Source of the DNA: Streptococcus phocae
Lineage (GTDB): Bacteria > Bacillota > Bacilli > Lactobacillales > Streptococcaceae
Assembly (NCBI RefSeq): GCF_001302265.1
Contig: NZ_LHQM01000005.1
Span: forward strand, 1-64,000
DNA length: 64,000 nt
Direction of reading: 5' to 3'
Position 1 is the stretch's first letter; every line of letters starts with the position of its first letter. This document shows positions 47,312-56,146 of the stretch, piece after piece. The translations under genes and the position numbers were made by a program. A model generated the notes under the pieces. The model was given only the letters and a program-made list of their open reading frames with translations. It searched no databases and was not told the origin of the DNA.

Positions 47312-47345
47312 AAAAAGCGGGTCAGCTTAGCTGACCTGCTTTTTT
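47312..47345. terminator. Terminator of rpsB-tsf
   Basis: AAAAGC(G)GGTCAGC / GCTGACCTGCTTTT stem around TTA; T-rich on both strands, right after the tsf stop codon. Confidence 0.88.
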
Positions 47346-47356
47346 GAATGTGATGA

Positions 47357-48397
47357 TTAGTTGTTAAGGGCAGCAGCCATAGTTGCTGCAACTTCTGATT
47401 CAAAATCATTAGCTTTTTTCTCAATTCCTTCACCAACTTCGAAACGAGCAAAGGCAATTGCTTTTGCGTTTACTGAATCTAGGTAAGCTTCAACAGTTTT
47501 GCTGTCGTCCATGATGTAGACTTGAGAAAGAAGAGTGTAAGCTTGGTCAACTTTAGTGTTGTCAAGCATGAAGCGATCCATTTTACCTGGGATAATTTTG
47601 TCCCAGATTTTTTCTGGTTTACCTTCAGCAGCAAGTTCAGCTTTGATAGCTTCTTCGGCTTCAGCAATAACTTCATCTGAAAGTTGTGCTTTTGATCCGT
47701 AAGCTAAGAATGGAAGTGCTGGTTTGTCAACCAAGGCACGAGACTCATTGTCAAGTTCGATAGCGTGGTTTAATTGTGCTAATTCGTCTTTGATGAATTG
47801 AGGGTCAAGTTCTGTGTATGATAGAACAGTTGGTTTCATCGCTGCAACGTGCATAGACACTTGTTTTGCAAGAGTGTCGTCGCCACCTTCGATAACTGTG
47901 ATAACACCGATACGGCCACCGTTATGTTGGTAAGCACCGAAGTGTTGGCTATCTGTTTTTTCAATCAATGCAAAGCGACGGAAAGAAATTTTTTCACCGA
48001 TAGTAGCAGTAGCGTTAACATAAGCTTCAGCAAGTGTTTTACCTGAAGGCATTACAAGTGCAAGAGCTTCTTCGTTGTTAGCAGGTTTGCCTTCTGCAAT
48101 GACTTTAGCAGTTTCGTTAACCAATTCAACGAATTGTGCATTTTTGGCAACAAAGTCAGTTTCAGCGTTAACTTCAACAACAGCACCAAAGTTACCGTTA
48201 ACAAAAACGCCAGTTAGACCTTCAGCGGCAACACGGTCAGCTTTTTTAGCAGCCTTAGCCATACCTTTTTCACGAAGTAATTCGATAGCTTTATCGATGT
48301 CACCATCTGTTTCAACAAGTGCTTTTTTAGCGTCCATAACGCCGGCACCAGATTTTTCACGCAATTCTTTTACAAGTTTAGCTGTAATTTCTGCCAT
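47357..48397 (-). CDS. tsf: Elongation factor Ts
   Basis: Nucleotide exchange factor for EF-Tu, 346 residues. N-terminal UBA-like domain [27 protein letters not shown], then the conserved TDFVAKN (about residue 80), the core repeats and an added C-terminal segment. The start at 48397 is chosen for the GGAGG site and family N-terminus over the frame five codons longer. Follows rpsB with a 180-base gap, the standard pair. Confidence 0.97.
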   Translation of the reverse strand: MAEITAKLVKELREKSGAGVMDAKKALVETDGDIDKAIELLREKGMAKAAKKADRVAAEGLTGVFVNGNFGAVVEVNAETDFVAKNAQFVELVNETAKVIAEGKPANNEEALALVMPSGKTLAEAYVNATATIGEKISFRRFALIEKTDSQHFGAYQHNGGRIGVITVIEGGDDTLAKQVSMHVAAMKPTVLSYTELDPQFIKDELAQLNHAIELDNESRALVDKPALPFLAYGSKAQLSDEVIAEAEEAIKAELAAEGKPEKIWDKIIPGKMDRFMLDNTKVDQAYTLLSQVYIMDDSKTVEAYLDSVNAKAIAFARFEVGEGIEKKANDFESEVAATMAAALNN

Positions 48398-48577
48398 TTT
48401 TGAGTCCTCCAAAATTAAGATAGGTCATGATTTTGCTGCGCTAGCAGTTGAAAAGGTCTTGACCGTAATGAGTAATAATAAAAATAACGAGACAGAGCGG
48501 AATGCTTTGCCCCGTTAAAACGATTCATAGGTAGCTGATAAAAGATATGAGTTTATTAGCTATACCTGAAAACTAAA

Positions 48578-49348
48578 TTATGCTTCGTTTGAACCTTCAA
48601 CGACTTCAACGATTTCTTCGATTGAGTCAGCTTGAGTTTCAGTTTCAAAAGCAACTTCTGCATCTTCACCTTGGCGGCCTTCGATAACAGCATCTGCTAA
48701 TTTAGCAGTGATTAATTTGACAGCGCGGATAGCGTCATCGTTAGCTGGGATGATAACATCGATATCATCTGGATCAGCATTTGTATCAACCATAGCTACA
48801 ACTGGGATACCAAGTTTTTTAGCTTCTTTGACAGCGATTTGTTCTTTATGTGGGTCAACAACGTACATAACATCTGGGATGCGAGGCATGTCTTCGATAC
48901 CACCCAAGAATTTTTCAAGACGAGTACGTTGTTTGTTAAGAAGTGCAACTTCTTTCTTAGGAAGAAGTTCGAATGTTCCTTCTTCTTCCATGCGTTTGAT
49001 TTCTTTCAAACGAGCGATACGTTTTTGAATTGTACCCCAGTTTGTAAGTGTTCCACCCAACCAACGGTGGTTGATGAAGTATTGACCTGCACGAGTTGCT
49101 TCGTCAGCAACAGCTTCAGCAGCTTGTTTTTTAGTACCAACGAACAAGATAACAGCGTCGTTTGCTGCTGCGTCACGAACGAATTCGTAAGCTTGGTCAG
49201 CCAATTTTACTGTTTGTTGCAAGTCGATAACGTGGATGCCGTTACGTTCTGTAAAGATGTATTTAGCCATCTTAGGGTTCCAGCGACGAGTTTGGTGACC
49301 AAAGTGAACACCAGCCTCAAGAAGTTGTTTCATTGAAATTACTGCCAT
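48578..49348 (-). CDS. rpsB: 30S ribosomal protein S2
   Basis: A 256-residue S2 with [22 protein letters not shown] (residues 5-26), the [18 protein letters not shown] segment and [11 protein letters not shown] (about 92), and an acidic C-terminal tail. AAAGGAGA ribosome site. It heads the rpsB-tsf unit. Confidence 0.98.
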   Translation of the reverse strand: MAVISMKQLLEAGVHFGHQTRRWNPKMAKYIFTERNGIHVIDLQQTVKLADQAYEFVRDAAANDAVILFVGTKKQAAEAVADEATRAGQYFINHRWLGGTLTNWGTIQKRIARLKEIKRMEEEGTFELLPKKEVALLNKQRTRLEKFLGGIEDMPRIPDVMYVVDPHKEQIAVKEAKKLGIPVVAMVDTNADPDDIDVIIPANDDAIRAVKLITAKLADAVIEGRQGEDAEVAFETETQADSIEEIVEVVEGSNEA

Positions 49349-49468
49349 GAGTAGTTTCTCCTTTTATAATGTTTTTTCCTCTCTCAAACGTTGACTTGCA
49401 ATTCCACCTTGCGGCAACAGAATCACAATCGGTTTAAGATGAGTATTTGTTGCTTGCGCAACTACAAC

Positions 49469-49497
49469 AGTATACCAAAAAAGGCAGGTCATAGCAA
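49469..49497 (-). promoter_or_regulatory. rpsB promoter
   Basis: TTGCTA-17-TATACT on the minus strand gives a leader of about 115 nt before rpsB. The leader could hold an S2 autoregulatory structure, but no known consensus was recognised. Confidence 0.65.
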
Positions 49498-49520
49498 GCA
49501 AAAATCCACTAAATAAGACT

Positions 49521-49570
49521 AAAAAAAGCCGTCAGCCATCTGTATTATGAGATGAGCCGAAGGCTTTTTA
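49521..49570 (-). terminator. Terminator after ahpF
   Basis: AAAAAGCC..GGCTTTTT outer stem with an inner CATCTCAT/ATAGATG-type stem, seven T on the minus strand; about 40 bases past the ahpF stop. Confidence 0.75.
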
Positions 49571-49608
49571 GAATTTGTGTTGTTTTGATAACAATGATTT
49601 GTGCTTTT

Positions 49609-51141
49609 TTACTGACGAATCAGGTAATCAAAAGCCCCAATTGCAGCAGTTGCTCCAGACCCCATTGAAATGATGATTTGCTTATAAGCAGAGTCTGTAC
49701 AATCTCCAGCAGCAAAAATACCAGGGATATTTGTAGAACCGTGTTTATCGACAACAATTTCGCCACGGTCAGTCAGTGCAATGCCACTGTCTTTGAGCCA
49801 AGCAGTGTTTGGAACAAGACCAATCTGTACAAAGACACCTTCAAGGTCAATGTGTTGTTCCATGCCACTGTCTCGGTCGGTGTAGTTGAGACCCGTAACG
49901 TGGCTATCGCCGACAATGTCTTTGGTTGCTACATTTTTAAGAATGGTCATGTTGCTAGTTTCAGAGGCACGATCTTGTAAGACCTTATCAGCTTTGAGCT
50001 CTGGCAAGAACTCAAGAACGTAGACATGTTTTGCTAGACCAGCTAGGTCAAGAGCTGCCTCTAGGCCAGAGTTTCCACCACCAATAACGGCAACATCTTT
50101 GCCCTCAAAGAGCGGTCCGTCACAGTGAGGGCAATAGGTTACGCCTTTGTTTCGGAAGGCATCCTCACCAGGGACATTGATGTTACGCCATTTAGCACCT
50201 AGTGCTAGAATGGCTGTTTTGGCCGTCAAGACAGCACCATTAGCCAGAGTGACTTCGATGTTGTCTTTTTTCTCAATACGAGTCGCTAATTGTGCTTTGA
50301 TGATATCGACATCGTAGGATTTAGTATGCTCTTCGACTTGAGCCATGAGTTTTGGTCCTTCTGTGTAGAGGGTACCAATCATGTTTTCGATGCCTACAGT
50401 CTCCATGACTTGCCCACCAAAGGTTTCTGCTAAAAGACCAGTTTTTAAACCCTTGCGAGCGGCATAGATGGCTGCACTATTACCAGCAGGTCCACCGCCG
50501 ATCACAAGCACATCATAGGTTCCTTTATCTGCAAAGGCTTCTTCGGAAAGTGGCCCTGCAATTTGCTCAAGGAGTTGTTCGATGGTTGCACGTCCAGAGG
50601 TAAACTCTTTGCCATCAAGAAAGACAGTAGGCACAGACATAATGCCTTTGTCCTTGACTTCTTCTTGGAACATGCCACCTTCAACCATGGTGTGTGAGAT
50701 GTTGTCGTTGAGAACTGCCATGATATTGAGTGCTTGGACGACATCAGGACAGTTATGACAAGTGAGGCTAACGTATGTCTCAAATGACAAGGGGCGATCG
50801 ATTGCTTTGATGCGATCAATGACATCTTGGTCAACTTTTGGTGCGCGACCAGATACTTGCAAGAGCGCTAGGATAAACGATGTAAATTCGTGTCCTAAAG
50901 GCAGTCCGGCAAAAGCGACGCCGCTATCTTGTCCTTTTTTAGCGATTTTAAAGCTTGGTAAACGATCTAAAACCTTGTGTTCAATAGTGATGCGATCTGA
51001 CATTGAGGCAATTTCTTCGATGAACTCGTTGACTTTTTGAGAGTTATCGTCATCACCTAAGTACGCTTGTAAAACAAGATCTGATTCTAAAAGGCTAAGG
51101 TACTGGCCGAGTTGTTCTTTGATATCAGGACTTAATGCCAT
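49609..51141 (-). CDS. ahpF: Alkyl hydroperoxide reductase subunit F
   Basis: A 510-residue flavoprotein that reduces AhpC with NADH. The N-terminal double-thioredoxin domain has the CHNC pair (about residue 128). The FAD motif GGGPAGNSAAIYAARKG is at about 214, the redox CPHC pair at about 335, the NAD(P) motif GGGNSGLEAALDLAG at about 350, and the closing GIFAAGDCTD at about 470. Standard family length. Ribosome site AAGGAG; 24 bases after ahpC. Confidence 0.97.
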   Translation of the reverse strand: MALSPDIKEQLGQYLSLLESDLVLQAYLGDDDNSQKVNEFIEEIASMSDRITIEHKVLDRLPSFKIAKKGQDSGVAFAGLPLGHEFTSFILALLQVSGRAPKVDQDVIDRIKAIDRPLSFETYVSLTCHNCPDVVQALNIMAVLNDNISHTMVEGGMFQEEVKDKGIMSVPTVFLDGKEFTSGRATIEQLLEQIAGPLSEEAFADKGTYDVLVIGGGPAGNSAAIYAARKGLKTGLLAETFGGQVMETVGIENMIGTLYTEGPKLMAQVEEHTKSYDVDIIKAQLATRIEKKDNIEVTLANGAVLTAKTAILALGAKWRNINVPGEDAFRNKGVTYCPHCDGPLFEGKDVAVIGGGNSGLEAALDLAGLAKHVYVLEFLPELKADKVLQDRASETSNMTILKNVATKDIVGDSHVTGLNYTDRDSGMEQHIDLEGVFVQIGLVPNTAWLKDSGIALTDRGEIVVDKHGSTNIPGIFAAGDCTDSAYKQIIISMGSGATAAIGAFDYLIRQ

Positions 51142-51165
51142 AGCTTTTCTCCTTGTTTCTAGTGA

Positions 51166-51726
51166 TTAAATTTTACCAACAAGGTCAAGGCTAGGAGTTA
51201 GGGTTTCAGCCCCTTCTTTCCATTTTGCTGGGCAAACTTCACCTGGATGTGTGCGAACGTATTGAGCTGCACGGATTTTATCGATAAGACTGCTTGCGTC
51301 ACGTCCGATACCATCAGCGTTAACTTCCATCATTTGGATAACCCCTTCTGGGTCAATGATGAAAGTACCACGTTGTGCGAGACCGTCTTCGCCAAGAACA
51401 TCAAAGGCTTCTGAAATAGCATGAGATGGGTCACCAATCATTGCATAAGTGATGCTGCTAATAGCTTCTGAGTGGTCGTGCCATGCTTTGTGGACGAAGT
51501 GTGTATCTGTGGAAACAGAGTAAACCTCAACCCCAAGTGATTGGAGTGTTTCGTATTGTTCTTGTAAGTCACTAAGTTCTGTTGGACAAACGAAAGTGAA
51601 GTCAGCTGGGTAGAAGCAGACAACGGCCCACTTACCTTTAAGGTCTTCACTTGTAACAGTGATGAATTTTCCGTTTTGGAAGGCTTGTGCTGAAAATTCA
51701 GCGATTTCTTTTCCTACTAAAGACAT
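51166..51726 (-). CDS. ahpC: Alkyl hydroperoxide reductase subunit C (peroxiredoxin)
   Basis: A 186-residue typical two-Cys peroxiredoxin. Peroxidatic Cys in [10 protein letters not shown] (about residue 47) and resolving Cys in GEVCPAKW (about 165). Removes H2O2 and organic peroxides; recycled by AhpF. GGAGGA ribosome site. Promoter TGGACA-17-TATAAT on the minus strand at about 51763-51792. A PerR-box-like sequence lies further upstream. Confidence 0.97.
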   Translation of the reverse strand: MSLVGKEIAEFSAQAFQNGKFITVTSEDLKGKWAVVCFYPADFTFVCPTELSDLQEQYETLQSLGVEVYSVSTDTHFVHKAWHDHSEAISSITYAMIGDPSHAISEAFDVLGEDGLAQRGTFIIDPEGVIQMMEVNADGIGRDASSLIDKIRAAQYVRTHPGEVCPAKWKEGAETLTPSLDLVGKI

Positions 51727-51862
51727 ATGATGTCCTCCTTATTAATGTTTTATATCTGTATTATATGATAAGTAGCAGATAATGTCCACTTGAAAACCGT
51801 TGATTTGCTTGGGTTTTTAATGACTTTTTCAGATAATTCAACTGTGAAAAGAATCACATTAT

Positions 51863-51877
51863 TTAAAACCATTCTAA
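51863..51877 (-). promoter_or_regulatory. Possible PerR box upstream of ahpC
   Basis: TTAGAATGGTTTTAA on the minus strand matches NTANAANNATTNTAN except for one base. It is about 137 bases before the ahpC ATG, rather far from the promoter, so the call is tentative. Confidence 0.3.
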
Positions 51878-51984
51878 ATAGCGGAGCAAAGTCAAATGAT
51901 ATTGTCAGATAATAAATGTGGGATTAGGTTTTGGCTTTAAAGCGCCACAAGGTTTATGCAAGCGATTGATAAATTTGTCTTGAC

Positions 51985-52017
51985 GGATGGTATAAATTAG
52001 GGTAAAATAATCTATGT
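51985..52017 (+). promoter_or_regulatory. tRNA-Cys promoter
   Basis: TTGACG-17-TAAAAT a few bases before the tRNA. Confidence 0.7.
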
Positions 52018-52020
52018 TAT

Positions 52021-52091
52021 GGCGGTATAGCCAAGTGGTAAGGCACGGCTCTGCAAAAGCTTGATCGTCGGTTCAAATCCGTCTACCGCCT
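52021..52091 (+). tRNA. tRNA-Cys (GCA)
   Basis: Acceptor GGCGGTA / TACCGCC, D-arm GCC-AAGTGGTAA-GGC, anticodon loop CTGCAAA (GCA) and TTCAAAT T-loop. The anticodon stem has a G-T and an unpaired end, and the T-stem has one mismatch (GTCGG/CCGTC). The prophage begins immediately 3', so the 3' half is probably the attL, possibly supplied by the phage. Confidence 0.93.
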
Positions 52092-52106
52092 TTTATATAC
52101 AAAATA

Positions 52107-52156
52107 AACCTTGATTAACTTCTTAAAAACGTTGTTAAATCAAGGTTTTTATTTTT
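52107..52156. terminator. Terminator between tRNA-Cys and prophage integrase
   Basis: AAACCTTGATT..AATCAAGGTTT stem with a long loop, followed by T-rich DNA on both strands. Confidence 0.7.
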
Positions 52157-52190
52157 AATGACAGGATAAAAAAAGAGAAAAAAAGAAATA

Positions 52191-52213
52191 AAGTCGGTCA
52201 AAAATCGGTCAAA
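52191..52213. repeat. Tandem TCGGTCAAA repeats at the integrase end
   Basis: Two copies of TCGGTCAAA overlap the last codons of the prophage integrase. They are placed like the AGTCCACAAA pair at the end of the island integrase and are likely arm-type sites. Confidence 0.45.
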
Positions 52214-53271
52214 TTTCCGAAGATGTTTTTTATCGCCTGATTGTTTTTCTCTTTGAGTTTATCTAGCTGATGAGCATATACCTTAAGCGTAATATTCAAA
52301 TTCTCGTGCCCGAGTAACTGAGATATAGATATCAAGTCAACGCCCTTTAAAATCAAAAAAGATGCGTAAGTATGACGTAGAGAGTGATTGCGCACAGGTC
52401 GTCCAACGATTTTTTTAACTAATCTATTGCATAGGGAGTTAGAAGCTCCGTAGAGCACCCTATTTAGTCTATTTTCTTTATAATAGTTTTCTTTAAACTC
52501 TTTGAGTAACTTTATAGTCTGTCGATCAATAGGAATTTGTCTTTTTGATTGCTCGTTTTTTGTTTCTTTGAATTGCTGAGTTTTTGAATAATCAAACGAT
52601 TTATTAATATCTATAAACCCCTTCTCAAAGTCTATGTCTCCCCAAGTTATTCCGGTTGCCTCAGCAAATCGCAATCCAGTTACTGCTATGATGTATAAAG
52701 TAAAATAGGAAACATACTGGTATTTCTCGTAAGTGACTTTGATTAGATTAAGATATTCATCTTCTTCAAGGAAATCAAACTCTTTTGCTCTAGCTTCTTT
52801 TTGAGATTTTACAATCGCACCTTCAGCAAAATTTGTCTTAATCAAACCATCGCGAACGGCAACATTAACAGCTCCTTTAATTTGATAGTGAAATTTTTCA
52901 AGCGTCTCTTGGGCATATTTACTTGCGAATTCGTTTATTTTCATTTGGTAAAAGGTGTGTGTCACTTTGGTAAGTTTTATGTTACCAAAATATTTTTTGA
53001 TATGCTTAAGGTTTTTAGTGTAAGTTTCCCAAGTTTTATCGACGACGTGTGGGCGTTTGTAAATTTCTGCCCAATCCTTGCAAAAATCATAAAGTGACAT
53101 ATCATCAATATTAATATCTTTATTTAGTTCAGCTTCGGCTTTGATTGCGGCTGCAGTAGCCAAAGCTTTTGTCTTGAAACCACCTTTGGTTTTTTCTCTC
53201 TTTTCACCTTGAGTATCTGTGTAGTAAATACGGTAAGACCATTTACTCCCACGCTTTCTAAATTTCGCCAT
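52198..53271 (-). CDS. int: Prophage tyrosine integrase
   Basis: A 357-residue phage integrase with an AP2-like arm-binding N-terminus (KRGSKWSYRIYYTDTQGEK), core-binding domain, and catalytic residues in TGLRFAEATGITW (Arg, about 205), HSLRHTYASFL (about 305), LLGHENL and YAHQL (Tyr). It starts at ATG 53271 behind GAGG; five more in-frame codons upstream overlap the ribosome site. It faces the tRNA-Cys attachment site. Only distantly similar to the island integrase. Confidence 0.92.
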   Translation of the reverse strand: MAKFRKRGSKWSYRIYYTDTQGEKREKTKGGFKTKALATAAAIKAEAELNKDINIDDMSLYDFCKDWAEIYKRPHVVDKTWETYTKNLKHIKKYFGNIKLTKVTHTFYQMKINEFASKYAQETLEKFHYQIKGAVNVAVRDGLIKTNFAEGAIVKSQKEARAKEFDFLEEDEYLNLIKVTYEKYQYVSYFTLYIIAVTGLRFAEATGITWGDIDFEKGFIDINKSFDYSKTQQFKETKNEQSKRQIPIDRQTIKLLKEFKENYYKENRLNRVLYGASNSLCNRLVKKIVGRPVRNHSLRHTYASFLILKGVDLISISQLLGHENLNITLKVYAHQLDKLKEKNNQAIKNIFGNLTDF

Positions 53272-53346
53272 TGTAAAATACCTCATTTCTATGTTAAAAT
53301 GGGTATAAGAAAACGAGCCTTTTAATGCTTTTTTCTTATACGATTT

Positions 53347-53391
53347 TGCCTCACGCTCTCCTCTACCAAAATTTGAGCGTGGGGCTTTTTT
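53347..53391 (+). terminator. Hairpin between integrase and lipoprotein genes
   Basis: GCCTCACGCTC / GAGCGTGGGGC stem and seven T on the plus strand, opposite to the neighbouring genes; it may block antisense reading into the repressor region. Confidence 0.65.
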
Positions 53392-53858
53392 TATTTGTCT
53401 ACAGTAAGCGTTCCATCTTCACTTTCTGTAACATAAGCTTTATTGGTCTTATCTTTTATTACCAGTAAAGGGGGTTTGAGATTTTCGTTTGTTGTTGTAT
53501 AAGTCTCATGCACGTTATCCCTGATTTCTTGAACTTTTTTAGCTACCTGCAAAAGTCCATCTTCCGACGTATTAGAAAGCTCGGCATCTATAGTAACTAT
53601 AAGTTTTTCGCCTTTAGCATCTATAACTGATGTCGCTCCCACGTTTTTAGGGTAGTTTAGCCACTTTTGTACCGTTTGGGCAAACTCTATCAATACAGGA
53701 TAATCTTTATCTTTTTTTGGGGAAGCGTTGTCTTTTTTAGCTTTGATCGTTGAAGATTTTACTTCTTTAGGCTTTTGAGTATCCGTGTTATTTTTAGTGC
53801 ATGAAACCAAAAATAATGCTGCTAATAAAATAACTCCTGATTTAAGTATTCTTTTCAT
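53391..53858 (-). CDS. Prophage lipoprotein, possible superinfection exclusion factor
   Basis: A 155-residue protein with a lipoprotein signal peptide (MKRILKSGVILLAALFLVSC; lipobox LVSC), a Lys/Ser/Thr linker of about 30 residues, and a compact domain (about residues 55-155). Lipoproteins encoded between int and cI in streptococcal phages (Ltp of TP-J34) block DNA entry of incoming phages. Similarity in place and form supports that role; sequence identity was not checked. Two bases from cI. Confidence 0.65.
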   Translation of the reverse strand: MKRILKSGVILLAALFLVSCTKNNTDTQKPKEVKSSTIKAKKDNASPKKDKDYPVLIEFAQTVQKWLNYPKNVGATSVIDAKGEKLIVTIDAELSNTSEDGLLQVAKKVQEIRDNVHETYTTTNENLKPPLLVIKDKTNKAYVTESEDGTLTVDK

Positions 53859-53859
53859 A

Positions 53860-54627
53860 TCAACTCTTCCTGTAAATATCTACGACTTCCCCGATCGTGC
53901 GGATGTCGTCGTTCTCTGAAAGATAAATTTCCTCATAACTCTTATTTAAACTTTGCAAGTACCAAGCGCCGTCATAATCACGTTTGAGTTTTTTTACAAA
54001 GTTTTTTCCATTGACTTGGAATATCCCTATATCATTCATATAGACTTGACTAGATACCTTAATGAATAGCAAATCGTTGTCTTGAATAAGTGGTTCCATT
54101 GAATCGCCAGCTACTTTTGCAATAGTATCATATTCTTCAGGAACATCACTAGCACGCAATCTAACTTCCATATGTAGGTTGTCTTCTTGAAAAGTACCGT
54201 TACCTGCCGCAACAAGACCCTCGACATAATCATTGATATAATCCTCTTCCTCAAGCTTTTTATCGAACATAGAAACAACTTTATTTTGTTCTTCTAATTG
54301 TTCGTTAGCGAAGTTGAGGACTTTTTCTTGTCTAGGTTGTTCTAGTTTTTCATATATAGAAACGATTTCAGGTTGATTAGATATTTCTGTCGTAGTGATT
54401 TTATCTTCGCTATTAATAGGTTGTACCCCTAGTAAAAATTCAGGAGTTACTCCTAGAACTTTAGCGAAATCGTTCGCTCTATCAAGGGGGAATCCCCTTG
54501 TCCTATTGAAATATCTTGATAGTCCAGACTTAGCCATCCCTACCTGTCTTGCTAACTCGCTGATAGATAGCCTCTTTTCTTTTCTTAGTTCATCAATAAT
54601 TGTGATGATTTCTTCATTAGTTCGCAT
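53860..54627 (-). CDS. CI-type phage repressor with S24 peptidase domain
   Basis: A 255-residue repressor: N-terminal HTH_3 (LSISELARQVGMAKSGLSRYFN, residues about 18-39) and C-terminal S24/LexA-like domain with the serine in VAGDSMEPLI (about residue 172) and the lysine in NGKNFVKKLKR (about 210). It should self-cleave on RecA filaments and trigger induction. AAGGAG ribosome site. Divergent from cro. Confidence 0.92.
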   Translation of the reverse strand: MRTNEEIITIIDELRKEKRLSISELARQVGMAKSGLSRYFNRTRGFPLDRANDFAKVLGVTPEFLLGVQPINSEDKITTTEISNQPEIVSIYEKLEQPRQEKVLNFANEQLEEQNKVVSMFDKKLEEEDYINDYVEGLVAAGNGTFQEDNLHMEVRLRASDVPEEYDTIAKVAGDSMEPLIQDNDLLFIKVSSQVYMNDIGIFQVNGKNFVKKLKRDYDGAWYLQSLNKSYEEIYLSENDDIRTIGEVVDIYRKS

Positions 54628-54719
54628 ATTTCACTCCTTAAAAGAATTATACCACCGTTCCCTAAAAAGCACAACAAAAACCCCTGAAAAAACTTTTTAA
54701 ACTTTTTTTGATTTATTTG

Positions 54720-54772
54720 TTGACAATAAAGAACAAAAGTTGTAAACTAAAATTGTTCACTTGAGAGAACAA
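54720..54772 (+). promoter_or_regulatory. cro promoter and operator
   Basis: TTGACA-17-TAAACT (54720-54748) is followed by the operator TTGTTC-N8-GAACAA (54753-54772). A close copy GTTCACTAAAGAGAAC lies at 55011-55026 over the cro stop codon. Confidence 0.8.
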
Positions 54773-54800
54773 ATCGCAATACAATGAGAGGAGGATTTTT

Positions 54801-55019
54801 ATGGGAGTTGACTATTTACGAGTTAAAGCCGAAAGAATAGCAAAAGGTTATACCCAAGACTATATGGCTGAGCAGATGGGTTGGTCTGATAGGGCACGTT
54901 ATGCGAAACGTGAAAATGGAATTGTTTCATTTGATGCTGACGAATTGGCGAAAGTAGTTCACATCTTAGGATTTTCAAAAGATCAAATAGGAATTTTTTT
55001 TACAGATAGTGTTCACTAA
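54801..55019 (+). CDS. Cro-like regulator
   Basis: A 72-residue HTH_3 protein (GYTQDYMAEQMGWSDRARYAKRENG, residues about 15-39) behind a GAGGAGG ribosome site; first gene of the rightward early operon. An extra operator overlaps its stop codon. Confidence 0.82.
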   Translation: MGVDYLRVKAERIAKGYTQDYMAEQMGWSDRARYAKRENGIVSFDADELAKVVHILGFSKDQIGIFFTDSVH

Positions 55020-55026
55020 AGAGAAC
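55011..55026. promoter_or_regulatory. Second repressor operator at the end of cro
   Basis: GTTCACTAAAGAGAAC; 14 of 16 bases equal the operator core at 54755-54770. Confidence 0.6.
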
Positions 55027-55049
55027 GAAACTAACGAAGGGAGAAAAAT

Positions 55050-55199
55050 ATGCCAGAAGATTTAATCAAACAACTAGAAGTTGGATCGGAATTTCTAGCA
55101 AAGACGTGTTTACATAGCAAGATTATTATCACGGTGGATGGTATTCAGCTGGTGGAAACAAAAGAGTTCCACCCAGTGAGTGGAACTCTGCTAGATTAG
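55050..55199 (+). CDS. Small early phage protein
   Basis: A 49-residue protein (MPEDLIKQLEVGSEFLAKTC) behind an AAGGGAG ribosome site. Its end overlaps the convergent KTSC gene by four bases, and the hairpin terminating that gene lies within its last codons. Function unknown. Confidence 0.6.
   Translation: MPEDLIKQLEVGSEFLAKTCLHSKIIITVDGIQLVETKEFHPVSGTLLD
55157..55189 (-). terminator. Terminator of the antisense KTSC gene
   Basis: AGAGTTCCAC / GTGGAACTCT stem followed on the minus strand by TTTTG; it lies inside the 49-codon plus-strand gene. Confidence 0.7.
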
Positions 55200-55396
55200 A
55201 CAATACGTGTATAAGTGTGTATCTTAGCTAATCTATGGATATTTGAGCCAACAGACCCAACCAGAACAGAACGGTATTCCGTTTGGCTTACATTGTGATA
55301 ATGGTAAATAGAACCATTATTAAACTCAACTTCCAAAGTGTTATTTTCCCAACCAACACTTCGGACGTTACTAGATGAAACGTATTGACGTTGCAT
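55196..55396 (-). CDS. KTSC-domain protein on the antisense strand
   Basis: A 66-residue protein with the KTSC pattern SSNVRSVGWENNTLEVEFNNG (residues about 8-28), a YHYHNV strand and GSNIHRLAKI. Members are often found in phages and near nucleases; function unclear. It has its own AAAGGAGGA ribosome site and TGATATAAT -10 box and a terminator, forming a stand-alone cassette opposite to the early operon. Confidence 0.75.
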   Translation of the reverse strand: MQRQYVSSSNVRSVGWENNTLEVEFNNGSIYHYHNVSQTEYRSVLVGSVGSNIHRLAKIHTYTRIV

Positions 55397-55427
55397 AACT
55401 TATCCTCCTTTCCGTAATGATAGATTT

Positions 55428-55436
55428 ATTATATCA
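55428..55436 (-). promoter_or_regulatory. Antisense cassette -10 box, copy 1
   Basis: TGATATAAT, 32 bases before the KTSC start; identical boxes at 56083 and 63417. Confidence 0.65.
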
Positions 55437-55472
55437 CGGAGAGGGAACTAAACAGATAGAAAGGAAAACCAC

Positions 55473-55640
55473 ATGAGACCAAAACGATATCCGTATAGCG
55501 GAAAGAAAAATGGAAAAACAAAAGACATCAGTTTGAGACCGATGTCTAAAGAAGAGCTATCTGATTTTAGTCGTCAGATTGTTGAAGCTACTCGTGATAG
55601 TGTCGAACCATTTCGAGAGCTGCAAAGTATGATGAGCTAA
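55473..55640 (+). CDS. Small early phage protein
   Basis: A 55-residue basic protein (MRPKRYPYSGKKNGKTKDIS) with an AAAGGA ribosome site, rich in Lys/Arg at the start and acidic at the end. Possibly nucleic-acid binding; not recognised. Confidence 0.6.
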   Translation: MRPKRYPYSGKKNGKTKDISLRPMSKEELSDFSRQIVEATRDSVEPFRELQSMMS

Positions 55641-55700
55641 GTATTAACTTTGCAAGATTAACAGTATATTTGAGCAAAACTACAAAAGGAGAAAATCAAT

Positions 55701-55856
55701 ATGGTGACAAAATTTTCAGAAGAAATAAAAATAGTAAGGACGAAGTCTTCTGTTTATGTAAACAGTGTCTTAGACGTTGCAGATAAAAAAGACCCCGCGT
55801 CTGTTGCAGCAGTCGCAGAGCTTTTAAAGGCGTATAAGTCGTTAACAGAATTGTAA
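55701..55856 (+). CDS. Small early phage protein
   Basis: A 51-residue protein (MVTKFSEEIKIVRTKSSVYV; helical C-terminus AAVAELLKAYKSL) behind AAAGGAG. Its stop abuts the convergent gene at 55857. Function unknown. Confidence 0.6.
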   Translation: MVTKFSEEIKIVRTKSSVYVNSVLDVADKKDPASVAAVAELLKAYKSLTEL

Positions 55857-56060
55857 TCAACTATGGTGACTTATGTACGTGACTTGGTCGAGATTGACCA
55901 AAACGATGTATTGAGCGTCTGATAGTTTCAGTTCAATAATATTTGGATTATCAGGGCACTCATTTGCAACTTGGCAGAATGTGTGTTGCTTACCATTTGT
56001 GAACATGATTGTAATGGTATCAGTTTCATTTGCTAGTTGTTCGATAATATATCGTTTCAT
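55857..56060 (-). CDS. Small antisense-strand phage protein
   Basis: A 67-residue protein with a beta-rich core DTITIMFTNGKQHTF (residues about 14-28) and NPNIIELKLSDAQYIVLVN. The FTNG motif resembles those of the KTSC protein (FNNG) and the gene at 63140 (FSDG). GAGGAGGTGA ribosome site and an identical TGATATAAT box, insulated upstream by a minus-strand terminator. Function unknown. Confidence 0.65.
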   Translation of the reverse strand: MKRYIIEQLANETDTITIMFTNGKQHTFCQVANECPDNPNIIELKLSDAQYIVLVNLDQVTYISHHS

Positions 56061-56082
56061 ATAATCACCTCCTCTCGAGATG

Positions 56083-56091
56083 ATTATATCA
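56083..56091 (-). promoter_or_regulatory. Antisense cassette -10 box, copy 2
   Basis: TGATATAAT, 23 bases before the start at 56060. Confidence 0.65.
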
Positions 56092-56116
56092 AAAAAAGTC
56101 CGACGGGAATCGGACT
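56091..56116 (-). terminator. Minus-strand terminator just before the second antisense cassette
   Basis: AGTCCGA / TCGGACT stem with a five-base loop, then seven T leading straight into the TGATATAAT box; it insulates the cassette. Confidence 0.7.
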
Positions 56117-56146
56117 AAACAATAACATTTATGAGGTAATTTTATC

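Noticed and set aside
49349..49468. Known ribosomal-protein leader in front of rpsB
   Set aside because: The leader is long enough, but I could not match a known consensus structure, so only the promoter is reported.
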